Part shown: positions 11,801-18,706 of the stretch, in pieces
Position numbering within the stretch: the stretch's first letter is position 1
How the letters are laid out: every line of letters starts with the position of its first letter
Assembly: GCF_025685575.1 (NCBI RefSeq)
Contig: NZ_JAGSYD010000001.1
Span: 747,852 to 811,851 of the forward strand
Length of the DNA stretch: 64,000 bases
From: Granulicella cerasi
GTDB lineage: Bacteria > Acidobacteriota > Terriglobia > Terriglobales > Acidobacteriaceae
Direction: 5' to 3'
Position numbers and translations under genes: made by a program
The notes under the pieces: generated by a model
Seen by the model: only the letters and a program-made list of their open reading frames with translations
What the model was told of the DNA's origin: nothing
Databases searched by the model: none

Positions 11801-12666
11801 TTGACGCCCGGCGCCATGTAGCCGACCTTTTCGCCACCATCGTTGGTGACGCCAAAGCCGCGCAGCACCGCATAAATCGTGTCGCCGTCAGCGACCGCGT
11901 CTTCGAGGCGCTTGAGCAACACCATGCCTGCGCCATGGCCGAAGACCGTGCCGCTGGCCGCTGCGTCGAAGGGACGGCAGGTGCCGTCGGCGGACATCAG
12001 CGAGCCTTCCTGGGCGATGTAGCCGCGCTCCTGCGGGAAGGTGATGGACACACCGCCAGCGAGCGCCATGGAGCACTGATAGTTCAGCAGCGACTGCGCT
12101 GCTTGCGAGATCGCGACGAGTGAAGTGGCGCAGGCGCTCTGCACCGTCATTGCGGGGCCGCGGAGGTTCAGCTTATACGCGATGCGCGTGGTGAGGAAGT
12201 CTTTGTCGTTGCCCAGTGCTACGGCGAACTCGCCTGTCTGATAATTCGCCGCGAGCTCTGCATTGGCCGCGCGGTCCCCCAGAAGGTTGTTCAGCAGGTA
12301 GGTGTTCAGACTGCAGCCGGCGAAGAGGCCGATGTCGTCGGTGTATCGCGACGAAGCGTAGCCTGCGTGCTGCAGCGTTTGCTCGGCGACCTCAAGCAGC
12401 ACGCGATGCTGCGGGTCCATGCGCTCTGCGTCGTAGGGCGTGATGCCGAAGTACTCATTGTCGAAGAGGTCGGCATCGGCGAGCACGCCGCGCGCGGCCA
12501 CGTAGCCAGGCGTCGCATTGTCGGCAGCGAAGTGAGAAACGCTGTCTTTGCCTGCGAGGATGTTCTGCCAGAACTCCTCGATGTTGCGGGCCCCGGGGAA
12601 GCGGCCTGCCATACCTACGATTGCCACGGACTGCTCTGGAAGGGGATAAGTGGCGGTCTTCTTCAT
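5803..12666 (-). CDS. Hybrid PKS-NRPS, KS-ACP-aminotransferase-C-A-PCP, no AT domain
   Basis: A 2287-residue megasynthase. The ketosynthase (about 10-430) has Cys179 in VQSACATS, His315 in EAHGTGT and His353 in NVGHL. The KS-to-AT linker (445-510) runs straight into the usual post-AT sequence LPTYPFERKRFW (544-555), so the acyltransferase is missing. The ACP carries Ser619 (GLDSL). A class III aminotransferase domain (about 770-1190) has PLP Lys1023 (CTYGKVVGGG). The C domain has HHIVLDG at 1368-1374. The A domain (about 1690-2170) has pocket D1879 I1880 L1883 Q1922 L1945 G1947 M1969 I1977 W1978 K2164 (glycine-like). The last PCP carries Ser2220. The layout matches mycosubtilin MycA from KS onward, where malonate is loaded in trans by FenF and the aminotransferase makes a beta-amino acyl unit. 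The gene overlaps the upstream A-PCP gene by 4 bases. No trans-AT is in this window. Confidence 0.93.
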   Translation of the reverse strand: MKKTATYPLPEQSVAIVGMAGRFPGARNIEEFWQNILAGKDSVSHFAADNATPGYVAARGVLADADLFDNEYFGITPYDAERMDPQHRVLLEVAEQTLQHAGYASSRYTDDIGLFAGCSLNTYLLNNLLGDRAANAELAANYQTGEFAVALGNDKDFLTTRIAYKLNLRGPAMTVQSACATSLVAISQAAQSLLNYQCSMALAGGVSITFPQERGYIAQEGSLMSADGTCRPFDAAASGTVFGHGAGMVLLKRLEDAVADGDTIYAVLRGFGVTNDGGEKVGYMAPGVNGQTRALRNAQAMAGLEPRDISYIEAHGTGTPLGDPVEFTALNQVFGASDKRWCTIGSAKANVGHLDAAAGVTGVIKTILQMRERTLPALAHFRTPNTHLTMANSPFRFIAEARPWSGEAPLRAGVSAFGVGGVNAHVILEESPATTAAAFAAKPLPIVLSARTPEALAAMRTELAVHLAQHPELQLDDVAYTLATGRAAYAHRAAFMASTREEAISALKSAASQPSNEALQEWLNASNDAALEDFFAEPAQRIALPTYPFERKRFWMEAAPSAPSTQAASASAGTAPAAAAQDRVPALRRRVADELHKVSGVTINSEEDDVSFLELGLDSLCMTQAAQMMSKAFGTPISFRQLMEQDDSVAKLAAFLDATLPAEVAAPAASESGVVGAALQQQIEQLSGLFAGQIDELRKLAGLEPLSAGSAKLNPAAKKPTLNAAALGEVKHGSFRTIQKATHAVTSEQTAYMERLIAAYVEKTPSSKRITAESRKNLADPRAVAGFRPQWKEMVYPLVTDRANGSRIIDVDGNEYIDIVNGYGCIMFGHSPEFVVEAAIAQMHTGVAIGPQSVLAGEVAQMFAAMTGNDRVTFCNTGSEAVMAAIRLARTISGRERVVYFAGDYHGTFDEVLVRSTPAGSMPIAPGIPQENVGNVTVLEYGTEASMQWLRENANDLAAVLIEPVQTRHPEVQPFEFIREVRRLTEESGTTMILDEVVTGFRVAPGGMQEYLGIRADLCTYGKVVGGGYPIGVLSGKAKWMDALDGGAWNFGDASTPEVGMTFFAGTFVRHPQALSIARAVLTFLNEQGPELQKTLNAKTRRMEQDVNAMFAEKRIPFRVFGFASWFYVSLPSEWKLAPLFYYAMRARGVHIQEGYPCFLTTAHSDADIETVLAAFRATIAELHGLGILPSGSDEELAAVAEGDAAVEASRSGATLTATVESAVAPMKLRRDAPSTVPLTEPQREIFLAASLDDAANCAFNESVTLELRGAVREDALRFALDAAVARHDALRSTVDESGEMLHVSPVFSGQIEFADVSTFEADARAQAVASRVDAEAATPFDLHRGPLLRVVCFRQSAEHYTVVLTAHHIVLDGWSANVLLEEIASLYSNGGAMESLPEPASFAAYAVREQERTVAGEFRENEQYWVKRFAGREPRLNLPSDRTRPAVRGFAGATYRGTVPAEIFEAARTAARKSGASPYVAFLSSFQMLMHRLTQQSEVVVGISTAGQALLEGETLVGHCVNFLPMLSELREGETVAEHWKATRSAMLDAQSHQEYTFGSLLRELDLPRDSSRMPLIEVQFNLEKLGEGVKFDGLNASVISNAKRFVNTDLFLNVMETPAGVEFTCDYNTELFDGATIERWMEIWKQILSSVATMPEQPVTKLPLLPASQRAQVLEAWNSTKADFGAWESMPQALARHAAARPDAIAVECNGHKWSYRELHEYVDAVAHRLLAEGVQPGDVVGISLDRSIEMLGAMLAAMAAGAAYVPLDSHNPQERLDLIMGDAKIAALLTSRDPKIISTAPRINVTGPQPKHDGAQLPTVNSGDLAYLLYTSGSTGKPKGVAVEHGALMNLLHSMMREPGFTASDALLAVTTVSFDIAELELLMPLLAGGRVIIATDEEARDGALLLGLLRRTGANVMQATPGLWRVLLDAGWNSEIKLKALVGGEALPRELAKQLLAETNDVWNMYGPTETTIWSSTLRIENASETPRIGGPIANTTFYVLDGELQPLPIGVPGDLYIGGEGLARGYWNRPDLTDAAFIANPFGEGRLYKTGDLGRWIADGTIALGGRGDSQVKIRGYRIELGEIEAAFRKQPEVVQAVVALQPATETAAAYVIAFAQMEAGSNVTANDLRMATQRVLPEYMQPRDIVLVDSMPQTSNGKIDRKALLASHRASAAPRTITPPANEQEAKLVTIWSELLEKKEVSTTDSIFELGADSLTIFRMAARCQREGLPIKAAQILALRTIQALAATLTHTDTTGASSAAPAKKGIKAVSRQNFILRKDS

Positions 12667-14471
12667 GATTGCGTGACCTTTCCTGGGAGTCGTATCGGTC
12701 GGAAGCCGGTGCGACTTGGGGTGCTAGGCGCTTGGGTTTGAGGCTTGGCCTCGAGCGCGGTCGCCAGCGAGCGGATGCTCGGAAATTGGAAGAGCGTAAG
12801 GATACTGATCGGCTGGGCAAGCGTGTGCTCCAGCTCTGTTCTCAGTTTGTGCAACAGCAGGGATGTTCCGCCCGCTTCGAAAAAGTTCTGCTCAGGATGA
12901 GGCGTGGCATCAAGGGCAAGTACATTGCGCCACGCGAAGGCGATCTTCGTCTCTGCGGAAGAGAGCGAAGTGTGGTGAGTTGCGGCCGCGGGCTTCTGCT
13001 CACCGAGCAGAGCCAGGGCCTTGCGATCGATCTTGCCGTTGATGGTCAACGGCACCGCGTCGATCGCGATGAAACGGTTGGGACGCATGTGTTCGGGCAG
13101 ATGCTGCGTCGCGAAGCTGGCGAGTGTTGCGGGCTCTGCCTCGCCGACGAAGTACGCGCAGAGCAGGCTGCTGCCAGCGGCCACGTCAGCAACGACCTGC
13201 TTCACCTGCGGATGCTTCAGCAGCACGGCTTCAATCTCGCCAAGCTCAATGCGATAGCCGCGAAGCTTCACCTGACGATCACCGCGGCCGAGGTATGCGA
13301 GTTCGCCGTCTTCGCGACGACGTGCAAGATCGCCCGAGCGATAGAGCTTGCCTTCGCCGAAAGGGTTGGCGATGAATCGTTGTGCGGTCAGCTCCGGCAG
13401 ATTCAGATAGCCGTGTGCCACGCCTGCGCCGCCGACGAAGAGCTCGCCTTCGGTGGTGGGCTGCAGGTTTTCGTCGAGCAGATGCAGTTCGAGGTCCGGG
13501 ATCGCAACGCCGATGAGGCTGTCGTTCTCGTTCGCTGCATCGCCTGCATATACTCGGCGATACATGACGTGCACGGTCGTCTCGGTGATGCCGTACATGT
13601 TGATGAGCTGCGGCTGTGCGTCGCCGTGGCGCGCAAACCACGGTGCAAGCGATCGCAGATTGAGCGCTTCGCCGCCGAAGATGACGTAGCGTAGCGAGCG
13701 CACCATTTCTGGCTTGCGTGCCTCGGCCTGCATCAGCAGGTTGAAGGCTGCGGGCGACTGGTTGAAGACCGTGACGCCTTCGCGTTCGATGAGAGCGCAG
13801 ACCGCTTCGGGGTCGCGGCAGGTCTCGAATGGCACGAGCACGAGGCGGCCGCCGTAAAGCAGCGCGCCCCAGATCTCCCACACGGAAAAGTCGAAGGAGG
13901 GCGAGTGGAACATCGTCCATACATCGCTTGCGTGGAAGCTGTACCAAGGCTCGGTCGCGGTGAAGAGGCGCAGCACGTTGCCCTCGCTCACCATCACGCC
14001 CTTGGGCTTACCGGTGGAGCCGGAGGTGTAGATCACATACGCGAGGTCTTCGCGCGAGCGCTCTGGCCAGGCGCGCGTTTCACCGTGGAAGGCAACAGCT
14101 TCGCTCAACAACAGAGCATCGGCGGCAACGTTTCCATCATCGGCAAAAACGATGCGCGGCCTGGCGTCTTCAAGCGTCTGCGTGATGCGTGCCTGCGGGT
14201 AGCGCGGGTCGATGGGAAGGTATGCTGCGCCGACACGCGTAACTCCGAGCATCGCGGCGATGAGTTCGATCGTGCGATCGCAGACCAGCGCGACGAGGTC
14301 GCCGCGTTGCACACCACGTGCCTGCAGCGCGCAAGCGACGTTGGTCGCCATGCGGTCGAGATCGCCGTAGCTCGCGCTGCGGTCGCCCAGCGTGACAGCG
14401 AGCGCCTGTGGCTGCTCGGCTGCGCGCGCGGCGAAGGCGTCGGCGAGGTTGTTGAACGTGCGGAGATCCAT
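12663..14471 (-). CDS. NRPS loading protein, A-PCP
   Basis: A 602-residue protein with one adenylation domain (about 10-490) and one carrier domain (about 505-575), and no condensation domain, as expected for a starter module. The core motifs are YTSGSTGKPKG at 148-158, YGITETT at 293-299, GYRIELGEIE near 405-414 and NGKIDRK near 478-484. The carrier core NFFEAGGTSLLL places the phosphopantetheine on Ser537. Pocket residues aligned by eye are D194 F195 W198 N237 I264 G266 M292 V300 H301 K480, which is the textbook threonine signature. The frame stays open upstream to 14873, but the ATG at 14471 overlaps the flippase stop by one base (TGATG) and starts where family members start. The protein likely hands threonine to the ketosynthase encoded next. 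That handoff is inferred from gene order. Confidence 0.92.
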   Translation of the reverse strand: MDLRTFNNLADAFAARAAEQPQALAVTLGDRSASYGDLDRMATNVACALQARGVQRGDLVALVCDRTIELIAAMLGVTRVGAAYLPIDPRYPQARITQTLEDARPRIVFADDGNVAADALLLSEAVAFHGETRAWPERSREDLAYVIYTSGSTGKPKGVMVSEGNVLRLFTATEPWYSFHASDVWTMFHSPSFDFSVWEIWGALLYGGRLVLVPFETCRDPEAVCALIEREGVTVFNQSPAAFNLLMQAEARKPEMVRSLRYVIFGGEALNLRSLAPWFARHGDAQPQLINMYGITETTVHVMYRRVYAGDAANENDSLIGVAIPDLELHLLDENLQPTTEGELFVGGAGVAHGYLNLPELTAQRFIANPFGEGKLYRSGDLARRREDGELAYLGRGDRQVKLRGYRIELGEIEAVLLKHPQVKQVVADVAAGSSLLCAYFVGEAEPATLASFATQHLPEHMRPNRFIAIDAVPLTINGKIDRKALALLGEQKPAAATHHTSLSSAETKIAFAWRNVLALDATPHPEQNFFEAGGTSLLLHKLRTELEHTLAQPISILTLFQFPSIRSLATALEAKPQTQAPSTPSRTGFRPIRLPGKVTQS

Positions 14472-15895
14472 CAGTAGTAGGCTCCCAGCACGAGTTTGTG
14501 AATCCAGAAGTTCAACGCGAGGCAGGCGAGGAAGACGAGCGTGAGCAGGAAGTCCTGGCGCAGCGGCTTTATGCCGTGCTTCACCGCGCCAAACTGCGTG
14601 ACGACGTAGAGCGGGAAGTCGCCGGCTGCGATGGCAACGATGGCGCCGGGCAAGCCGTACATCGTGTAGCCAATGGGGATGCCCACGAGCATGGCAGCGG
14701 CGTAAGCAGCGTTGCCGCTGGCGTTGTAGGCGCTGATGCCGCGCGCCATCAGCGCCGGGGCGCTGGTGTTGTAGAGCAGCGTGTGCCACAGGCCGATCGC
14801 GAGAATCGGGATCATCCAAACGGCATCGTGATAACGCGTCGGATACACGCGCGAAACGACGTAGCCGCCCCACGCGCTCATGATGCTGAGCATGGCCGCT
14901 CCTGCAAGCAGCACATAGAGGCGATAGCGCAGGTAGCGACGGCGAAACTCTTCCGGCGCGAGGTCCTTGAGGCGTGCGGCAAAGGGGAAGCCGACGCGTG
15001 AGGAGAAGGCGTTGATCACCGAGCGCGGCACATCCGAGATTTGAAACGCAACGGAATAGACGCCGAGCACGGTCATTGTGGTCAAGCGGCCTAAGAGAAG
15101 GCGGTCAGCCTGCGAGGCAAAGAAGAAGAATGCTGTTCCGAGGAAGATCCACTTGCCGAAGGCAAAGATCTCGCGCAAGCTCTCGCGGTCGAGCGAGAAG
15201 CGGTTGCGATGCCCCGGCACGAACATGGGCAGATGACTCAACACTAAGCGGAAAGCGTTCGAGAAGATTGCGCCTGCGACGAGTGCCCACACAGTGTGGC
15301 TTGCATAAGCCCATCCGATCGTGAAGACCAGGGTCACAACCTGTGTGGAAGTGTCAACGAAGAAGAGTCGACGCACGCCCATGTGTCGCGAGAGCGTGAG
15401 AAGACCGGTGCTGTTGAAGCCCGTGATAATGGTCGTGAGCGCGAGCACCGGCAGAATCTTTGCCAGCGGTGGGTCGTGGTAGAAGTGCGCTGCAGGAATG
15501 GCAAGAATGCACGCGCCAATCCACATGATCAGGCCACGCAGTACCTGTATTGTCCAAGCCGTGTCGAGAAAAACTGGATCGTCGCCACGGCTGTTCTGGA
15601 TGATGCTCGGCTGCAGGCCGACATCAGACAGCAGCGTGACGCCGACGATCAGAGTCGTCACCAAGGTCATCTCGCCGATCGCCGAGGGCAGCAGCAGATG
15701 CGTGAGCACGAGGCTGTTGACGACGCGCAGGCTCTGGCTCAGTCCATAGTCCAGCACGGTCCATACGGTTGCGCTGACGGCACGCTTCTCCAGCGCGGCT
15801 ACAGAGCCGGCGCGCTGACCCGCTTCGTCGATCGCGGGTGTCGAGACGAGCTGTGCCGCCTCGAGAGTTTCCTCCGGTGTCTGTGTCTGTTCCAT
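14471..15895 (-). CDS. Wzx-like polysaccharide flippase (MOP superfamily)
   Basis: A 474-residue integral membrane protein. After a polar leader of about 37 residues come repeated hydrophobic segments, including SLVLTHLLLPSAIGEMTLVT and VVTLVFTIGWAYASHTVWAL, typical of the 12-14 helices of oligosaccharide flippases. The GLSQSLRVVNSLVL to LSDVGLQPSIIQN stretch is characteristic of the polysaccharide biosynthesis export family. Such proteins move undecaprenyl-linked repeat units across the inner membrane. The start has GAGG 6 bases upstream, and a palindrome GTAACGTTAC sits about 45 bases upstream. The gene ends inside the start codon of the NRPS loading gene, which ties polysaccharide export and the assembly line into one transcript. 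It could alternatively export the peptide product or a peptide-sugar conjugate. That is speculation. Confidence 0.85.
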   Translation of the reverse strand: MEQTQTPEETLEAAQLVSTPAIDEAGQRAGSVAALEKRAVSATVWTVLDYGLSQSLRVVNSLVLTHLLLPSAIGEMTLVTTLIVGVTLLSDVGLQPSIIQNSRGDDPVFLDTAWTIQVLRGLIMWIGACILAIPAAHFYHDPPLAKILPVLALTTIITGFNSTGLLTLSRHMGVRRLFFVDTSTQVVTLVFTIGWAYASHTVWALVAGAIFSNAFRLVLSHLPMFVPGHRNRFSLDRESLREIFAFGKWIFLGTAFFFFASQADRLLLGRLTTMTVLGVYSVAFQISDVPRSVINAFSSRVGFPFAARLKDLAPEEFRRRYLRYRLYVLLAGAAMLSIMSAWGGYVVSRVYPTRYHDAVWMIPILAIGLWHTLLYNTSAPALMARGISAYNASGNAAYAAAMLVGIPIGYTMYGLPGAIVAIAAGDFPLYVVTQFGAVKHGIKPLRQDFLLTLVFLACLALNFWIHKLVLGAYY

Positions 15896-15939
15896 GAGCC
15901 TCAGTTTGCGAAAGCGGTTGAGCGGTGTTTGCCAACAGG

Positions 15940-15949
15940 GTAACGTTAC
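15940..15949. promoter_or_regulatory. Palindrome GTAACGTTAC upstream of the flippase/NRPS genes
   Basis: A perfect 10-base palindrome in the 111-base gap between the polyprenyl transferase gene and the flippase gene, 45 bases before the flippase start. With its flanks it reads GGTAACGTTACTGC. That matches 13 of 14 positions of a sequence at 17636 (GGTAACATTACTGC) upstream of the transferase gene. It is probably a protein-binding site, perhaps an internal promoter operator. No regulator is identified. Confidence 0.45.
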
Positions 15950-16006
15950 TGCGGCGAGGTGAAGGCTTTTTCTGCGCCGCCACTCACCAGAAATGACAAC
16001 AGCGGT

Positions 16007-17509
16007 TTAGCTGGCGCCGCGACCGAAGAGAACAGCAGGAATCGTCATCAGCAGGATGCGCATGTCGAGCTTCAGGCTCCACTCGTCGATGTACTTCAGG
16101 TCGAGGGTGATCCACTGATCGAAGCCCAGGCTGGAGCGACCGCTCACCTGCCACAGGCCGGTCATGCCGGGCAGCACGGAGAAGCGGCGCATCAGGTGCA
16201 GTTCGCTGAAGCGCTGCACGTCGCGCTGGTTCAGCGGACGCGGGCCTACGAGCGACATCTGGCCCTTCAGCACGTTGAGCAACTGCGGCAGTTCGTCGAG
16301 CGAGGTCTTGCGCAGGAACGCTCCGAGGCGCGTCACACGCGGGTCACGCGTGATCTTGAAGACCGGTCCACCGGCTTCGTTCATGTGCTCGATGTCCGCC
16401 TGGCGCGCTTCGGCGTCGACGACCATGGAGCGGAACTTCAACATGCCGAAGCGACGCTTGTTCAAGCCGTAGCGCGTCTGCTGGAAGAAGATCGGGCCCT
16501 TGCTCGTGAGCTTCACCCCGATCGCGATGATAAGCATGATCGGGCTGGCGATGAGCAGCACGAGCGATGAGACAGTGATGTCCATCATGCGCTTGAGCAG
16601 CATGCGGCTGTCGTTGTGCGTCATGCGCAGCACCACGCGGCCATCCTGCGTGCGTGTGGACTTCGTAACGTCGGAAGAGAAGAGCTCGGCAGGGTAGTGC
16701 GGCTCGATGCCGGCGAGCGCGCACATGTTCACCACATGCTGAATCTCGTTGTAGTGCGACTTCACCGGAAGCGCGATGTGCATCTCGTCAACGGCGTGCT
16801 CCATGAGGAACGGCTCAAGCTCGTCGAGCGTGCAGAGGTGCTGGCCGATCTCGCGGTCAGCAGAGTCGTTCGGCACGGCGTCGATGTAGCCGATGACGTT
16901 GTAATCCTGGTTCGCGTGGTGGCGCAGCTTCCATGCCATGATGTGTGCCTGGCGGCCGCTGCCCACGACGACCACGTTCAGCTTGGTGCGGCTTTCAGCC
17001 AGCCCCAGCTGCGCCCACGCCATCACGGCAAGGCGCGGCAGCAGCAGCACCGCTGTGCCTGCAAAGAAGAAGAGCATCGCGTTCCACGCGAGCGGGATGC
17101 CGGGATGAACCACATGTCCCACGCCCCAAACGGTGGTCGCGCAGATCAGCATGGAGAGCAGCACGCGGCTTACGATCGCACGCAGGCTGTACTGGCGATA
17201 GAGACCCACGGCCCACATCATCGGCGCCCAAACCAGAAGGCAGGCGACGACCAGCATCACATCGCTCACGGCGACGGAGCCAGCGACCCACTGCGAAAAC
17301 GTCATGCCTCGATGGCGCAGCGTGGCAGCAAGGCCCATCTGCAACAGGGTGGCGGTTAGCAGTACGAGGTCAAGCAACATCCAGCGCATATCGCGCAACA
17401 TGCGAAAGGTACGGTTCTGCACAATCATTGCTGCCTCGGTTTGTGCCGGTGTGGCGGTTGCGTCGAAACCAAGCCGTTCTTCGGTGATCGTGTTTACCTG
17501 AGGGGTCAT
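16007..17509 (-). CDS. Exopolysaccharide polyprenyl glycosylphosphotransferase (WcaJ/WbaP type)
   Basis: A 500-residue membrane protein of the PHPT family that starts lipid-linked repeat-unit synthesis by moving a sugar-1-phosphate to undecaprenyl phosphate. The N-terminal half has about five hydrophobic segments (about 35-160). A CoA-binding-like Rossmann region follows (VVVGSGRQAHIMAWKL, about 180-300). The C-terminal catalytic domain (about 300-497) contains KRMMDITVSS, the KFRSMV segment, TSLDELPQLLNVLKGQMSLV, GPRPL and the PGMTGLWQVSGRS signature. The ATG is preceded by AAGGAAG. The 312 bases upstream hold a GTAACATTAC palindrome. Its presence fixes the locus as Wzx/Wzy-type exopolysaccharide synthesis, although no Wzy polymerase is visible here. 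Whether the sugar is glucose or galactose cannot be read from sequence. Confidence 0.93.
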   Translation of the reverse strand: MTPQVNTITEERLGFDATATPAQTEAAMIVQNRTFRMLRDMRWMLLDLVLLTATLLQMGLAATLRHRGMTFSQWVAGSVAVSDVMLVVACLLVWAPMMWAVGLYRQYSLRAIVSRVLLSMLICATTVWGVGHVVHPGIPLAWNAMLFFFAGTAVLLLPRLAVMAWAQLGLAESRTKLNVVVVGSGRQAHIMAWKLRHHANQDYNVIGYIDAVPNDSADREIGQHLCTLDELEPFLMEHAVDEMHIALPVKSHYNEIQHVVNMCALAGIEPHYPAELFSSDVTKSTRTQDGRVVLRMTHNDSRMLLKRMMDITVSSLVLLIASPIMLIIAIGVKLTSKGPIFFQQTRYGLNKRRFGMLKFRSMVVDAEARQADIEHMNEAGGPVFKITRDPRVTRLGAFLRKTSLDELPQLLNVLKGQMSLVGPRPLNQRDVQRFSELHLMRRFSVLPGMTGLWQVSGRSSLGFDQWITLDLKYIDEWSLKLDMRILLMTIPAVLFGRGAS

Positions 17510-17635
17510 CGGCGGGGTGCTTCCTTTGCGGAAAAACGACGTGGGCGGTGTACAGCCACTTTTTGGATTGTCCTCATCCTAGGAACATTCCCACCGCTCC
17601 GCCATTCAACTTCGGCGGCACACCTAACACCTGTA

Positions 17636-17646
17636 GGTAACATTAC
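17636..17646. promoter_or_regulatory. Near-palindrome GGTAACATTAC upstream of the polyprenyl transferase gene
   Basis: Lies about 128 bases upstream of the transferase ATG. It is the near-identical partner of the site at 15940 (one mismatch over 14 bases), which suggests a shared DNA-binding protein for the two segments of the exopolysaccharide/NRPS operon. Confidence 0.4.
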
Positions 17647-17776
17647 TGCCCGCTGAAAACCTCGATCTGAGCGTGTTTTCGTCGCGAGCCTCAGGTTACC
17701 TTCGGTTATCGGCAGGCCAAGTGTCCACTTCAGCACCGAACCAGCGTGATACACGCCCGTTTTTCCGGAAAAGAAG

Positions 17777-17803
17777 AACCCGCGCCTCAAGGAGACGCGG
17801 GTT
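17777..17803 (-). terminator. Rho-independent terminator after rmlA
   Basis: An inverted repeat with arms AACCCGCG and CGCGGGTT, extended by a CTC/GAG inner stem, lies just downstream of the rmlA stop. On the minus strand it is followed by the pyrimidine run CTTCTTTTCC. It separates the rmlBA transcript from the transferase operon. Confidence 0.75.
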
Positions 17804-17821
17804 TAGTGGGTTGTCGTGAAT

Positions 17822-18706
17822 TTAGTAGACGATTTCCTTCGTCAGGCGGCGGAGGTACTCGCCGTAGGTGCTCTTGCCGTAGTTGTCGGCGAAGGCCTGC
17901 AACTGCTCGGCGCTGATCCAGCCGAGGCGATAGCTGATTTCCTCGGGGCAGGCGACCTTCAGGCCCTGACGCTTTTCGATCGTCTGGATGAACATCGAGG
18001 CTTCGAGCAGCGAATCGTGCGTGCCGGTGTCGAGCCACGCCATGCCGCGACCGAGAACGCTGACGTTCAGGCGCTCGCGTTCGAGATACCAGGAGTTCAC
18101 GTCCGTGATCTCAAGCTCGCCACGCGGTGAAGGCTTGATGCCTGCGGCCACCTCGACAACGTCCGGCGGATAGAAGTAGATGCCCGTGACGGCGTAGCGC
18201 GAGCGCGGCTGCTTCGGCTTCTCTTCAAGCGAAATCGCCTTGCGGTCCTTGTCGAACTCGACCACGCCGTAACGCTCGGGGTCGGTAACCGGGTAGGCGA
18301 AGACCTGGGCCGTGTTGGAGTCCTTTGTGGTCTTCGCAGCTTCGCGCAGGTCGTGTGCGAACTCGTGGCCGTAGAAGATGTTGTCGCCCAGCACCAGGCA
18401 GCTGGCGTCGCCGGCGAGGAACTCCTTGCCGATGATGAAGGCCTGCGCGAGGCCGTCCGGCGAAGGCTGCACGGCGTACTGCAGCGAAACTCCCCACTGC
18501 GAGCCGTCGCCCAGCAACTGCTGGAAGCGCGGCGTGTCCGCCGGGGTGGAGATGATGAGGATCTCGCGAATGCCCGCAAGCATGAGCGCCGAAAGCGGGT
18601 AGTAGATCATCGGCTTGTCGTACACCGGCATCAACTGCTTGGAGGTCGCCAGCGTTACCGGATGAAGACGCGTGCCGGAGCCTCCGGCAAGGATGATTCC
18701 CTTCAT
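17822..18706 (-). CDS. rmlA: Glucose-1-phosphate thymidylyltransferase
   Basis: A 294-residue enzyme that makes dTDP-glucose from dTTP and glucose-1-phosphate, the first step to dTDP-rhamnose and other dTDP-deoxysugars. The N-terminal signature [16 protein letters not shown] is followed by [44 protein letters not shown] and [18 protein letters not shown] mark the nucleotide and sugar sites. The length matches the family. The frame is open further upstream, but the ATG at 18706 overlaps the rmlB stop by 4 bases and gives the canonical N-terminus. With rmlB it forms a two-gene unit ending at a hairpin. rmlC and rmlD are not in the window, so the final sugar may be rhamnose or another 4-keto-derived deoxysugar. 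Confidence 0.95.
   Translation of the reverse strand: MKGIILAGGSGTRLHPVTLATSKQLMPVYDKPMIYYPLSALMLAGIREILIISTPADTPRFQQLLGDGSQWGVSLQYAVQPSPDGLAQAFIIGKEFLAGDASCLVLGDNIFYGHEFAHDLREAAKTTKDSNTAQVFAYPVTDPERYGVVEFDKDRKAISLEEKPKQPRSRYAVTGIYFYPPDVVEVAAGIKPSPRGELEITDVNSWYLERERLNVSVLGRGMAWLDTGTHDSLLEASMFIQTIEKRQGLKVACPEEISYRLGWISAEQLQAFADNYGKSTYGEYLRRLTKEIVY

Larger units (their letters stand above)
17510..17821. other. 312-base intergenic region before the polyprenyl transferase gene
   Basis: No convincing gene. It contains the rmlA terminator hairpin (17777-17803) and, nearer the transferase start, the sequence GGTAACATTACTGC (from 17636). The direct repeat GGTTACC/GGTTATC lies at 17694-17710. ACCT...AGGT arms flank 17621-17637. 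These make it the likely promoter and control region of the transferase operon. No clear -35/-10 pair could be picked by eye. Confidence 0.5.

Noticed and set aside
9115..12123. A 1002-codon open frame on the plus strand opposite the PKS-NRPS gene
   Set aside because: It runs entirely antisense to a megasynthase with intact catalytic motifs. Its translation is rich in Arg, His and Glu without any domain, as expected from a codon-biased shadow frame.
14472..14873. N-terminal extension of the A-PCP protein to 14873
   Set aside because: The extra 134 residues are Arg/His-rich and antisense-like within the flippase gene. The A domain starts at the ATG at 14471.
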